Program-made: the position numbers and the translations under genes
The notes under the pieces: generated by a model
Told to the model about the DNA's origin: nothing
Databases searched by the model: none
What the model saw: only the letters and a program-made list of their open reading frames with translations
Part shown: one piece after another, positions 7,885 through 16,455 of the stretch
Layout of the letters: the number at the start of each line of letters is the position of its first letter
Position numbering within the stretch: position 1 is the first letter of the stretch
Origin: Larkinella sp965227735
GTDB lineage: Bacteria; Bacteroidota; Bacteroidia; Cytophagales; Spirosomataceae
Direction: 5' to 3'
Length of the DNA: 64,000 nucleotides
NCBI RefSeq assembly: GCF_965227735.1
Contig: NZ_OZ245776.1
Span: 5,890,001 to 5,954,000 of the forward strand

Positions 7885-9483
7885 ATGCCAAACGATATCA
7901 TGACCCTGACCCAGCAACGACACCAGCTTATTGAAAAATTACGGACCATTGATCAGCCGGAAGCGGTCCGGAAATATTTCGGATTGCTCAAGGAATTGAT
8001 CGAAATGGTCAACTTACCCAATGGCGATGCCCGGCTGGCGTTTGTCGTCGACCGGGATCGGAAAGGCCTTTCGGCGCACATCAACTTTTTTCTGGCCCTG
8101 CGCTTGTTCCGCCCGCGTCAGGGCGAAATCGAGTACTGGCTTACGGTAAAGAAAGGCTGCCGCGAACGGATCGAGTCGATCGCGGTCGTGGATGTGGTGC
8201 CCTTGTCGGAGAAGTCGGATTATATCTCCATCGTGATCGGGCAATCGTCGGATCATTTGCTGAACCATCCCGTGTTGCGGAGTTGCTGGGAAGATTGCCT
8301 GATGGAACTGCTGGTGACGACCAAACGCGGCCCGCATACGGCCACGCACAACCCGTTTATCTACCAGGCGGCTGACGATGAGGCCATTCGGGGTGAAATC
8401 ATGACGGCTCTGCTTCGGCCCGACCGGTCGACGGATGACTGGGATCGGGTGGAGGAAGAACCGGAAGTGTATGAAAAAACCGTTGCGGCCCGGCCCGCTA
8501 TTCCGCCGAATTTTATTCTTTTCGGCCCGCCCGGCACCGGAAAGTCGTACGAAGCCCGGCAACTGAGCCAGGCCTTTGCCAGTGAGTGGGTGACGTTTCA
8601 TCCGTCGTTTGGATACGAAGAGTTTCTGGAGGGAATCCGGCCCGAAACCCGTGGCGGGCAGATCAGTTATAACGTAGCCAAAGGGATTTTCTACAAGTCG
8701 TGCCTGGCTGCTTTGCAGAAAGCCGGGTATGCCACGATGGCCGATTGTCTGAGCGATTCGGCCGAAAACCGGCAACGAAAACTGGCGCAGGCGGATGCGC
8801 AGGTGCTGGTTATCGACGAAATCAACCGGGCTAACATTTCCCGGGTTTTTGGTGAACTGATCACGCTGATCGAGCCGGACAAACGGCTGGGAGCCGCCCA
8901 CGAAGTTGAACTGACGTTGCCCTACTCGCAGGAGCGGTTTGGGGTACCGGCCAACCTGTATATTGTGGCCACGATGAATACCGCCGATCGCTCCATTGCC
9001 TTGTTAGACATTGCCTTGCGTCGCCGGTTCCATTTCCGGGAGATTTTGCCCGACCCCACGCTGCTTACTGTGGTCGATGGGGTTGATCTGGGCGAAGTAT
9101 TACGAATAGTTAATGAACGAATTGAATACCTCTACGACCGCGATCACCTGATTGGTCATGCGTATCTGATGAACATTCAGTCACATGCCGAACTGTGCGA
9201 TGCATTCAGTGACCGGATTATTCCGTTGTTGCAGGAATATTTTTACAATGACTGGCGGAAGATTCAGTTCGTTCTGGGCGATAATCCGGCCTGGGGGAAA
9301 GCTCCCGATCAGAAATTGATCTGGGTAAAAAAGCAGTACCGACCGGCTTTAACCAAAGAGATTTTTGGGGAAGAACCGGATGACCTGACCGAAGTAGTCA
9401 CGTTTGAAATCAATCCGCATCTGCTCCGGCGAAATTATGATCAGGTGCCGAAAGAAGCCTTTATCTCTATTTATCAAAAATAA
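7885..9483 (+). CDS. McrB-type AAA+ (GTPase-like) motor protein
   Basis: A 532-residue protein whose C-terminal two thirds is the McrB AAA+ domain: Walker A GPPGTGKS at 214-221, Walker B VLVIDEIN at 307-314, the McrB-family signature MNTADRS at 364-370, and the arginine-rich RRRF near 379-382. In McrBC systems this subunit hydrolyses GTP and translocates DNA so that McrC can cut modified DNA. Residues 1-200 form an N-terminal domain I do not recognise, in the position where McrB proteins carry the modified-base reader. The ATG at 7885 is used; an in-frame ATG at 7900 is an alternative. The only McrC-type gene in the window starts 4.3 kb downstream on the same strand. Function as restriction is inference. 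Confidence 0.85.
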   Translation: MPNDIMTLTQQRHQLIEKLRTIDQPEAVRKYFGLLKELIEMVNLPNGDARLAFVVDRDRKGLSAHINFFLALRLFRPRQGEIEYWLTVKKGCRERIESIAVVDVVPLSEKSDYISIVIGQSSDHLLNHPVLRSCWEDCLMELLVTTKRGPHTATHNPFIYQAADDEAIRGEIMTALLRPDRSTDDWDRVEEEPEVYEKTVAARPAIPPNFILFGPPGTGKSYEARQLSQAFASEWVTFHPSFGYEEFLEGIRPETRGGQISYNVAKGIFYKSCLAALQKAGYATMADCLSDSAENRQRKLAQADAQVLVIDEINRANISRVFGELITLIEPDKRLGAAHEVELTLPYSQERFGVPANLYIVATMNTADRSIALLDIALRRRFHFREILPDPTLLTVVDGVDLGEVLRIVNERIEYLYDRDHLIGHAYLMNIQSHAELCDAFSDRIIPLLQEYFYNDWRKIQFVLGDNPAWGKAPDQKLIWVKKQYRPALTKEIFGEEPDDLTEVVTFEINPHLLRRNYDQVPKEAFISIYQK

Positions 9484-9578
9484 TGGCGTATTAGTGGACG
9501 AAAGTTCACGTTTTTGTGTTACAGTTTTCTGTTCACCACAAAAAAGTAGAATTTAATTCTGCGGGTCCGTCAAAAATT

Positions 9579-10610
9579 ATGAAAGCTCTCGTCCTAACTG
9601 AGTACAAACACTTTGAATTACAAGACCTTCCCCGCCCCAAACCCGGCCCATCCGATGTGTTGGTGAAGGTTCAGGCCGTCGGGATTTGCGGCAGCGACGT
9701 CCACGGCATGGACGGCAGCAGCGGCCGGCGGATTCCACCCATCGTGATGGGGCACGAAGCCGCCGGGATTGTGGTGGAAACCGGGGAAAATGTAAAAAAC
9801 TGGCACATTGGTGACCGGGTAACCTTCGATTCCACCGTTTATGCGTTAGACGACTGGTTCAGCCGGAAAGGCATGTATAACCTCAGCGATGGTCGCGAAG
9901 TCCTTGGCGTTTCGACCCCGGATTTCCGTCGGCAGGGGGCTTTTGCGGAGTTTATCGTGGTGCCGCAGCACATCCTCTACCAGATTCCCGACAACGTCAG
10001 CTACACGCAGGCGGCTTTGGTGGAACCGGTGGCGGTGGCGTTGCACGCCCTGAGTCTGACGCCTGTTCAGGTGAATGATACGGCGGTGGTCGTGGGTTCG
10101 GGCATGATTGGCCTGTTCATCATTCAGGCGTTGAAACTGGCGGGTTGTGGTTCCATCATCGCTGTCGATCTGGACGATGACCGGCTGGCGCTGGCGCTGA
10201 AACTGGGCGCAACCGTCGGTCTCAATGCCCGTGAGAAAGACATTACGGCGGAGGTTCAGGCCTTGACCCACGGACGCGGGGCCGATGTGTCGTTTGAAGT
10301 CGTTGGCATTGCCCCCGCTGTAAAAACCGCCATCGACTGTGTTCGGAAAGGCGCTACGGTGACGCTGGTGGGAAATCTGTCGAAATCGGTGGAAGTGTCG
10401 TTGCAGGCCATCGTGACCCGTCAGTTGCGGTTGCAGGGTTCCTGCGCCATCAATGGCGAATACGAAGCCGCTCTGGCGCTGATTTCGTCCGGTAAAATCG
10501 ACGTCGAAGCCATTCTGAGCGCGGAAGTCCCCCTGACCGAAGGAGCCAGTTGGTTTCAGCGGTTGTATGAAAAAGAAAAAGGATTGATCAAGGTGGTGTT
10601 GAAGCCCTAA
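9579..10610 (+). CDS. Zinc-type medium-chain alcohol/polyol dehydrogenase lacking the structural-zinc cysteines
   Basis: A 343-residue MDR-family NAD(P)-dependent dehydrogenase of the sorbitol/threonine/galactitol-phosphate type. The start ATG at 9579 places the first beta strand (MKALVLTEY) at residue 1. The catalytic zinc ligands are present: Cys37 in GICGSDVHG, and His59-Glu60 in GHEAAG. The Rossmann motif VVGSGMIGLF is near residue 170. The four cysteines of the usual structural-zinc lobe (Y-C-x2-C-x2-C-x7-C) are all replaced: Ala89, Asp92, Ser95, Ser103 in the segment YALDDWFSRKGMYNLS, which otherwise aligns exactly. The enzyme probably folds without that zinc. It lies between mcrB and a convergent lipoprotein gene. 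The Gfo/Idh/MocA gene nearby suggests sugar or polyol oxidation, but substrate is unknown. Confidence 0.9.
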   Translation: MKALVLTEYKHFELQDLPRPKPGPSDVLVKVQAVGICGSDVHGMDGSSGRRIPPIVMGHEAAGIVVETGENVKNWHIGDRVTFDSTVYALDDWFSRKGMYNLSDGREVLGVSTPDFRRQGAFAEFIVVPQHILYQIPDNVSYTQAALVEPVAVALHALSLTPVQVNDTAVVVGSGMIGLFIIQALKLAGCGSIIAVDLDDDRLALALKLGATVGLNAREKDITAEVQALTHGRGADVSFEVVGIAPAVKTAIDCVRKGATVTLVGNLSKSVEVSLQAIVTRQLRLQGSCAINGEYEAALALISSGKIDVEAILSAEVPLTEGASWFQRLYEKEKGLIKVVLKP

Positions 10611-10628
10611 CCAACCTGCTCCCAGGTC

Positions 10629-10771
10629 GATAATTTCGATATTCGTTATTTGGTGTTCGATATTCGATATTCAACATTCAGTGTTCGATATTCAAGTCAG
10701 GCCAATGAAAGGACTGTGTCTAAGTATTGAATAACGAATATCGAATAACCAACACTGAATAACGAATAATC
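10629..10771. repeat. Intergenic imperfect inverted repeat, CGATATTC family
   Basis: Left half is made of repeats of TTCGATATTC, CGTTATT and CAGTGTTC words; right half carries their complements (TTGAATAACGAATATCGAAT and similar). Pairing is imperfect with small indels. It lies between convergent genes. A second member of the family is at 21303-21391. Confidence 0.75.
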
Positions 10772-10792
10772 AGTAAGGATAAACTCCCCGGT

Positions 10793-11209
10793 TCAGGGGG
10801 CAGCCTCGTAACGGAGCGAATACATCGAAGCTCCGTCGTGCGCGTAATCGATCACCAGATCAGTATCGCTGAGCAGCAGAATGTGGAGTTCGGAAATCGC
10901 GACACAACTCATACCGGCACAATACGGGCCGTTACTTCCGGTTTTGACCACTTTCAGAATGGACTTTTGCCGGGTTAGTTCCGTTGGAGAGCAGCAAAGA
11001 TTGGTCTGGGTTTCGTACTTGACGGTCCCATCGGCCACAAACTCAACCACTTCCGGTGGGGTCAACGTACGCCAGTCTTTCCCGTTTTTTCCTATTTCCA
11101 CCGCTTTCCATCGTTTATAGAGTTTATCGGAGGGCGAAACGTAGTTGTTCGACTGGTCGCAAGCCAGAAAAATCAATGCGGTGAACAGAACGTAAAGAGC
11201 GGTTTTCAT
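10793..11209 (-). CDS. Lipocalin-like lipoprotein, copy 2 of a tandem pair
   Basis: A 138-residue protein with a lipoprotein-type signal (MKTALYVLFTALIFLAC). After it comes a beta-rich domain with motifs SPSDKLYKRWKAVE, a CCSP pair near residue 72, and a second Cys pair (YCAGMSC) near 100, which could form disulfides in the periplasm. It is a clear paralogue of the next gene upstream (11246-11668): same order of SPSD-LY-W, CCSP and second Cys pair. The overall pattern resembles small Bacteroidota lipocalin-like lipoproteins that include a 'W.L' strand; function unknown. The two genes are 36 bp apart and likely cotranscribed. Confidence 0.75.
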   Translation of the reverse strand: MKTALYVLFTALIFLACDQSNNYVSPSDKLYKRWKAVEIGKNGKDWRTLTPPEVVEFVADGTVKYETQTNLCCSPTELTRQKSILKVVKTGSNGPYCAGMSCVAISELHILLLSDTDLVIDYAHDGASMYSLRYEAAP

Positions 11210-11245
11210 CGGGTGAAAGCGAAAGAAGGATAACGTCTGATGAGA

Positions 11246-11668
11246 TTAGTTGGCCGGTTTGTATTTCATGACATATTGACCTGCCGGGTAGGAGGGGCCA
11301 AAGACACTTTCAACGATCAATTCGTTCGCCGTTAGCGCAACCAGTTTCAATTTCGACGGAGATGCGCAATCGACATACTCACAGCCGGGGCCTCCGTACA
11401 GTTCGGTAACCTTCAGCGTCTGTTGGTTGCGTTCAACCCGGACCGGCGAACAGCAGGGCGGTTTAGTGGTATGATATAAAATACCGCCATCGCTGCGAAA
11501 CTCGATTTTCCACTCATACGAGACTGGTTTCCAGTTTTCCGTACCACTTTTTGTCTCCACCAACTCCCATTTCCGGTAGAGTCCATCCGAAGGGGATGCT
11601 TCCCGTTTTGATCGGTCACAGGAAGTGGAAAGGGTTAAAATCAGCGCAAATAAAATCAGTAGTTTCAT
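11246..11668 (-). CDS. Lipocalin-like lipoprotein, copy 1 of a tandem pair
   Basis: A 140-residue paralogue of the downstream gene. The start ATG complementary to 11666-11668 gives the signal peptide MKLLILFALILTLSTSC; a 14-residue upstream extension is open but would spoil the signal. The mature part has SPSDGLYRKWELVE, then PPCCSP near residue 75 and a second Cys pair (GCEYVDC) near 100, in the same order as its neighbour. Family and ligand are not recognised. It is divergent from the Gfo/Idh/MocA gene across about 80 bp. Confidence 0.75.
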   Translation of the reverse strand: MKLLILFALILTLSTSCDRSKREASPSDGLYRKWELVETKSGTENWKPVSYEWKIEFRSDGGILYHTTKPPCCSPVRVERNQQTLKVTELYGGPGCEYVDCASPSKLKLVALTANELIVESVFGPSYPAGQYVMKYKPAN

Positions 11669-11748
11669 GACTTTTCTACATTTGTAAAGAGGAGCCATTT
11701 GGCAAACCAATCGTTGGATTGCATCCTCTAATTAATTTAATCCTTTTC

Positions 11749-12831
11749 ATGCCCCGAATCCTGAACATCGCCCTGATCGGCCCCGGCAAAGTAGCTCATA
11801 ACCACGCCCGGGCTACTTTAGAAACCCCTGATACCAAACTCGTTGCCATCTATGGCCGGAATCATACCAAAGCGGACGAATTTGCCAATCAATACGGCAT
11901 CACGGCGTATTCCGACATTTACGACATGGTTGATCGCGAGAATGTCGACATCTGCATCGTTTGCACCCCGCACCCCGCCCACCGTGTCGTCACTGTGGCG
12001 GCTCTGGAAGCCGGGGCGAATGTGCTGGTCGAAAAACCGCTGGCGTCGTCGCTGGCCGATTGTGACGCCATGATCAACGCGGCCCGGAACGCCAACCGGC
12101 AACTCGCCGTGGTGAGCCAACGGCGGTTTTATGAACCCTGTATGCGGATGCACCAGGCGATTGCCGACGGAAAAATCGGGAAACCGGTATTGGGTATGGC
12201 GCAGTTGTTCGGATGGCGAAGCGAAGAATACTACCGTAGTGACCCCTGGCGCGGTTCGTGGGAACACGAAGGCGGGGGTGTTCTGGTCAATCAGGCTCCC
12301 CACCAACTGGATTTGCTGCTGTGGTACATGGGCGAAATGGAGGAAGTCTACGGGGTCTGGGCAAACCTCAACCACCCCGACATTGAAGTTGACGACACGG
12401 CCGTGGCCATTGTTCGTTTCAAAAACGGCGGAATTGGCAACGTGATCGTCAGCAATTCTCAAAAACCGGGACTCTACGGGAAAGTCCATATTCACGGCCA
12501 GAACGGCGCGTCGATTGGCGTTCAGACGGATGGCGGGTCGATGTTCATCGCGGGCATGACAGGCATTCAGGACGCACCCTACAACGATGTGTGGTCGGTG
12601 GTGGGCGAGGAAGATCAGCGGCTGGTCTGGAAAGCGGAGGATGATGCGGTTTTCAACAGCGTCGACTCGTCCAGCCATTATTTCTCGCGGCAACTGGCGG
12701 ATTTTGCTCAGGCCATACGCGACGGTCGCCAGCCGCTGGTGACGGGCGAAGAAGGGCGAAAAGTAGTCGCTTTGTTCGAGGCCATTTACGAATCGACCCG
12801 CACCCGACAGCCCGTTCGATTGGGTTCCTGA
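11749..12831 (+). CDS. Gfo/Idh/MocA family NAD(P)-dependent oxidoreductase
   Basis: A 360-residue sugar or inositol dehydrogenase of the glucose-fructose oxidoreductase family. It starts at the ATG at 11749, just before the Rossmann strand RILNIALIGPGKVAHNHA. The family motif EKPLASS (with the catalytic-site Lys) lies near residue 96. The C-terminal alpha/beta domain carries GGGVLVNQAPHQLDLL near 178, with the His/Asp of the active site. Cytoplasmic. It is the second oxidoreductase of the segment lying between mcrB and mcrC. Substrate cannot be told from sequence. Confidence 0.9.
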   Translation: MPRILNIALIGPGKVAHNHARATLETPDTKLVAIYGRNHTKADEFANQYGITAYSDIYDMVDRENVDICIVCTPHPAHRVVTVAALEAGANVLVEKPLASSLADCDAMINAARNANRQLAVVSQRRFYEPCMRMHQAIADGKIGKPVLGMAQLFGWRSEEYYRSDPWRGSWEHEGGGVLVNQAPHQLDLLLWYMGEMEEVYGVWANLNHPDIEVDDTAVAIVRFKNGGIGNVIVSNSQKPGLYGKVHIHGQNGASIGVQTDGGSMFIAGMTGIQDAPYNDVWSVVGEEDQRLVWKAEDDAVFNSVDSSSHYFSRQLADFAQAIRDGRQPLVTGEEGRKVVALFEAIYESTRTRQPVRLGS

Positions 12832-12845
12832 GCGGCTTTCAACAA

Positions 12846-12885
12846 AATCCGATGCGTATACGTTCTGAAAATAACGCATCGGATT
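12846..12885. promoter_or_regulatory. 12-bp perfect inverted repeat abutting a start codon
   Basis: Arms AATCCGATGCGT (12846-12857) and ACGCATCGGATT (12874-12885) are exact complements around a 16-base spacer. The right arm ends at the base before the ATG of the META-domain gene, so the stem would include the translation-initiation region. It could act as an operator or as an mRNA hairpin restraining translation; there is no T-run to suggest a terminator. Confidence 0.5.
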
Positions 12886-13752
12886 ATGAAAAAACTGGCA
12901 CAACTTGTTTACCTGAGCGGCTTCCTGGTGTTGGCGGATGGTTGCCGAAAACCGCCCTCGGAGGGGTCAAAAACCGCAGAAACCGCCGATATTTCGACGA
13001 TGGACGCGGGTAGCAAACGGCGGCAGGGCATCGATTTTACGGCGCAGGGCACCACGCCGACCTGGACGCTGGACATCGATTTTACCAAAACCATTCGCTT
13101 TCAGACCCAGAATGGCCCGCTGCTCACAGCCGCCGTCCCCAAGTCACAACGCGATCCGCGCGGCAATGGCATTCTGTTCGATGCCCCGCTGATTGCCGAT
13201 GCGACCGGGTCAACCAGCCGATCCAGCAGCCGTTCGGCAGCAGCCAACCGGCGCGAGGGGCGGCTGAAGGTGGTCATCAGTCCGGTGGTGTGCCGCGATA
13301 CCCGTTCCGGACAGACCTACGCCTATGGCGTGACGATTGAAACAAACGGCCAGCGCTACAGCGGTTGCGGAACGTTTCTCAACGGCGCGACCCGGCTGAA
13401 CAGCCAGTGGGTGCTGGAAACCTACCGCGGGCAGCGGCTTCACGCCGAACAGTTTGTAAACCGGCAAATTCCGACGCTCGACATCAACCTGAAAGAGAAT
13501 CGCTTGCAGGGGTTTACCGGTTGCAATACCCTGAACGGACAGGTGAAAGCGGATGGCGATAACGTCCGGTTCGAGGCCCTTTCCACCACGCGCCGGGCCT
13601 GTCCTTACAACTTCGAAAGCGGTTTTCTGACGGCGTTGCAAAGCGTTACCCTCTACCGCATCAGCAACAATCGCCTGACCTTGCTGGCTGACGGAAAGTA
13701 TGTCATGTCGTTTCGAAAAATGGTGAAAAAAGAAGGAAGTACCACGCGGTAA
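12886..13752 (+). CDS. Lipoprotein with C-terminal META (HslJ-like) domain
   Basis: A 288-residue predicted lipoprotein. The signal ends in LADGC with Cys20 as the lipid site. Residues about 125-165 hold a small Cys-containing module (ISPVVCRDTRSGQTYAYGV...YSGCGTF) like the COG3650-type domain often found beside META domains. Residues about 180-280 are the META domain: WVLETYRG, then the GFTGCNTLNG motif, a TTRRACP motif, and a final LTLLADGKYVMSF strand. META proteins are envelope proteins linked to heat or antibiotic stress in other bacteria; the role here is unknown. It follows the Gfo/Idh/MocA gene by 54 bp and precedes mcrC by 9 bp, so it may be cotranscribed with mcrC. Confidence 0.85.
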   Translation: MKKLAQLVYLSGFLVLADGCRKPPSEGSKTAETADISTMDAGSKRRQGIDFTAQGTTPTWTLDIDFTKTIRFQTQNGPLLTAAVPKSQRDPRGNGILFDAPLIADATGSTSRSSSRSAAANRREGRLKVVISPVVCRDTRSGQTYAYGVTIETNGQRYSGCGTFLNGATRLNSQWVLETYRGQRLHAEQFVNRQIPTLDINLKENRLQGFTGCNTLNGQVKADGDNVRFEALSTTRRACPYNFESGFLTALQSVTLYRISNNRLTLLADGKYVMSFRKMVKKEGSTTR

Positions 13753-13761
13753 ATTAAGGTC

Positions 13762-15033
13762 ATGACGCTTTCCATTACCGAATACGGCCTCATCCGGCGC
13801 ATCCGGGATTTTCCGGATCGGACGAATTCGCTGACGGAATTGTTTCTGGCTGATGTCGCCTTTGAAGCCCTCAAAAACTTCGTGACCGACAACGAGGCTG
13901 ATGCAGTGATGACGTTTTTTCTGCAACGGGGCCGGGAGTGCATTCGGGTGAAAAACTACGTCGGTTTGCTCGAAACCAGCGACGGAACCCAGCTTGAGAT
14001 TTTACCCAAAAACGTCGGCGAAGAACCCGACGCGGCCCGGACGGCCCTGCTGCGGATGCTGCTTCACCTGCGCAACAGCCCGTTTCGGGCCGTCGAATCA
14101 GTGCGGCTGGGCATCAGCCGCCTGCCGTTGTGGGAAGTGTTTATCGCGATGTTTCTGGACGAAGTGACCCCGCTCCTGACGCGGGGTTTGCAGAAGGCGT
14201 ATGTGTCGCAAACCCGAAACCAGCGGTTTTTGAAAGGGAAGCTGGAACTGGCGGAGCAGATCCGGCAAAACCGCCACCACGCCGAGCGTATGATCGTAAC
14301 GTTCGATGAGCAAACGACGAACCTGCCCCCCAACCGCCTGCTGAAATCCGCGCTGGCATTCGTGCAGACCCGCGCCCGGACGATTCCCAACCAGAGCCGC
14401 ATTCGTCAAATGCTGTTTGCGATGGAAGACATCCCGCCGTCGGACCGGATTGCGGACGATCTGCGGGCCGTTGCGATGGGAAACCGGCTTTTTGCTCACT
14501 ACCAACCGGCTTTGCGCTGGGCCGAAGCCCTGCTGAGTGGCCGCGCTTTTGGCCTGGCGGCTGGCAAACACCTGAATCTGGCGCTCCTGTTTCCGATGGA
14601 ACGGGTTTTTGAAGACTACGTGGCGGCCGGTTTTAAACGGTATGTCACCACGGGCGACGTCGTGGTTCAGGAATCGTCGCAGCACCTGATCGATAACCAC
14701 AGCGGACTGCGGAAATTTAAACTGCGCCCGGATCTGATTCTGCGTCAGAACGGCGTAACGACGGTTCTGGATACCAAATGGAAACGAATCGATGCCATGA
14801 ATACCGCCGGAAATTACGGCATCGATCAAGCCGATCTGTATCAATTATACGCCTACGGCAAAAAATACGGAGCTTCGGAACTGGTGCTGATTTACCCTTC
14901 CAACGCGCTTTTTCATAAACCGCTCGACCTCTTCGGCTACGACGAAACCCTGCACCTGCGCGTCGTTCCGTTCGATGTCAACGTGCCGCTGGAGGAAGCA
15001 GTTTTGAACGTAATGATGAATGATGAACGATGA
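13762..15033 (+). CDS. McrC-type restriction nuclease subunit
   Basis: A 423-residue McrC-family protein. Residues 1-280 form the N-terminal and helical region typical of McrC. The C-terminal third holds a PD-(D/E)xK nuclease core: Asp324 in LRPDLIL, Asp337 and Lys339 in VLDTKWK, and Gln356-Tyr360 with Gln361-Leu-Tyr in QADLYQLYAYG. McrC partners with McrB to cleave modified DNA. The mcrB-like gene ends 4.3 kb upstream, unusual for a system whose genes normally abut or overlap. The final codons (NVMMNDER and stop) come from a palindromic repeat at 15010-15094, so the natural C-terminus has been replaced or extended by repeat DNA. Activity is inferred, not shown. Confidence 0.85.
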   Translation: MTLSITEYGLIRRIRDFPDRTNSLTELFLADVAFEALKNFVTDNEADAVMTFFLQRGRECIRVKNYVGLLETSDGTQLEILPKNVGEEPDAARTALLRMLLHLRNSPFRAVESVRLGISRLPLWEVFIAMFLDEVTPLLTRGLQKAYVSQTRNQRFLKGKLELAEQIRQNRHHAERMIVTFDEQTTNLPPNRLLKSALAFVQTRARTIPNQSRIRQMLFAMEDIPPSDRIADDLRAVAMGNRLFAHYQPALRWAEALLSGRAFGLAAGKHLNLALLFPMERVFEDYVAAGFKRYVTTGDVVVQESSQHLIDNHSGLRKFKLRPDLILRQNGVTTVLDTKWKRIDAMNTAGNYGIDQADLYQLYAYGKKYGASELVLIYPSNALFHKPLDLFGYDETLHLRVVPFDVNVPLEEAVLNVMMNDER

Positions 15034-15094
15034 ACGATGAATGAGTTGACGCGTATAATTCATAACTCATAACTCATAATTCATAACTCATTAC
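15010..15094. repeat. Inverted repeat overlapping the 3' end of mcrC, ATGATGAA family
   Basis: Left half repeats ATGATGAA/CGATGAA words and contains the last codons and stop of mcrC. Right half repeats CATAACTCATAATTCATAAC. Outer bases GTAATGA/TCATTAC pair exactly and the rest imperfectly. It fills the gap before the GntP gene. Confidence 0.75.
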
Positions 15095-15131
15095 TATCTT
15101 ACGCCCTCCTAAATAACCTCAATCTTCCTAA

Positions 15132-16451
15132 ATGCCACTTCTACTCACCTTTCTGGGCATTCTGGCCCTGGTATTTCTGATCGCTTTTGTCAAGATCGAT
15201 ACGTTCATTTCGTTCGTTCTGGTGTCGCTCGCCATTGGGCTGGCGTCGGGAATGGATGTGGCGGCTGTTGGCAAATCCATCCAGACGGGCATCGGCGGAA
15301 CACTGGGCGAGCTGGTTCTGATCGTCGGCTTTGGAGCCATGCTGGGTCGACTGGTTGCCGAAAGCGGAGCCGCCATGCGGATTACCAACGTCCTGATCAA
15401 AATATTTGGGGTCAAAAACCTGCGTTGGGGGCTGGCCCTGGCCGGTTTTATCATCGGGATTCCGCTGTTCTACAACGCCGGTTTTATCATCGTTTTTCCG
15501 CTCATCGTCACGATTACGGCTTCGTCGGGTTTGCCGATGATGACCGTGGCCGTTCCAATGCTGGCGGCTTTGTCGGTGGCCCACGGCTACCTGCCTCCGC
15601 ACCCGTCGCCCGCGGCCATTGCCGGGCAGTTGGGTGCTAACATTGGCCGAACCTTGATTTACGGGATCATCGTTTCGATTCCGGCGATTGTGATTGCGGG
15701 GCCAATTTTCGGGAAAACCCTGTCGAAATACCAGCCCAAAATTGACCGGGAACTTTTCAATGTCAAAGTGATTCCCGAAGACCAGTTGCCCAGTGCGGGT
15801 ATCAGCTTTTTCGTAGCCCTGTTGCCGGTTCTGTTGCTGACGCTGACCGGCCCCCTGAAGGCGGTTTTCACGGAAGGTTCTGCTGGTCATCAGGTCGTTA
15901 CGCTGCTGGCCGAGCCGTATATCGGGATGTTGTTGTCGGTGCTGGTGGCGGTGTATACGCTGGGGATTCAGCGGGGGCAGACGATGAAAGTGGTCATGAA
16001 AGACCTCGAAGAAGCCATCAAAGCCGCATCGCCGGTCTTGCTGGTCATTGCCGGGGCCGGGGCGTTGAAGCAGATTTTTATCGACAGCGGAACGAGCAAA
16101 TACATCGGCTTTATGTTGCAGGGCGTAGATATTTCACCCTTGTTGCTGGGTTGGGGCATTGCCGCTGTCATCCGGGTTTGTGTGGGTTCGGCCACCGTTG
16201 CGGGCCTGACAACCGTTGGGATCATTCTGCCGCTGATTCAGGGAAACCCCAACATCAAACCGGAACTGATGGTGCTGGCCATTGGCTCCGGCAGCCTGAT
16301 GATGTCGCACCTAAACGATGGCGGTTTTTGGCTTTTCAAGGAATATTTTAACCTGAGCATTAAAGAAACGCTGCAAACCTGGACCGTCATGGAAACAATT
16401 GTCTCGATTGTGGGACTGTTGGGCGTTTTAGCATTAAATTTGGTGGTTTAA
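15132..16451 (+). CDS. GntP family gluconate/sugar-acid:H+ symporter
   Basis: A 439-residue polytopic inner-membrane permease. Length, about a dozen hydrophobic segments, and the family motifs support GntP: the N-terminal GxxDVAAVGKSIQTGIGGTLG-like segment, LGRLVAESGAA, GIPLFYNAGFIIVFPL near residue 115, and LPPHPSPAAIAGQLGAN near 155. Known members take up gluconate, glycerate or related hydroxy acids with protons. It is followed by a 41-bp-arm hairpin and then the RidA-like and D-threonine-aldolase-like genes on the same strand, which suggests a hydroxy-acid or D-amino-acid catabolic cluster. Substrate unknown. Confidence 0.92.
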   Translation: MPLLLTFLGILALVFLIAFVKIDTFISFVLVSLAIGLASGMDVAAVGKSIQTGIGGTLGELVLIVGFGAMLGRLVAESGAAMRITNVLIKIFGVKNLRWGLALAGFIIGIPLFYNAGFIIVFPLIVTITASSGLPMMTVAVPMLAALSVAHGYLPPHPSPAAIAGQLGANIGRTLIYGIIVSIPAIVIAGPIFGKTLSKYQPKIDRELFNVKVIPEDQLPSAGISFFVALLPVLLLTLTGPLKAVFTEGSAGHQVVTLLAEPYIGMLLSVLVAVYTLGIQRGQTMKVVMKDLEEAIKAASPVLLVIAGAGALKQIFIDSGTSKYIGFMLQGVDISPLLLGWGIAAVIRVCVGSATVAGLTTVGIILPLIQGNPNIKPELMVLAIGSGSLMMSHLNDGGFWLFKEYFNLSIKETLQTWTVMETIVSIVGLLGVLALNLVV

Positions 16452-16455
16452 AGAC

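Noticed and set aside
11677..11684. TACATTTG as a promoter -7 box for the Gfo/Idh/MocA gene
   Set aside because: Consensus match, but no TTG at the right distance upstream and it lies close to the divergent lipoprotein gene start; a single 8-bp match is weak.
9483..13762. The five genes between mcrB and mcrC as a defence island
   Set aside because: They are metabolic and lipoprotein genes with no defence features; insertion or relocation is as likely.
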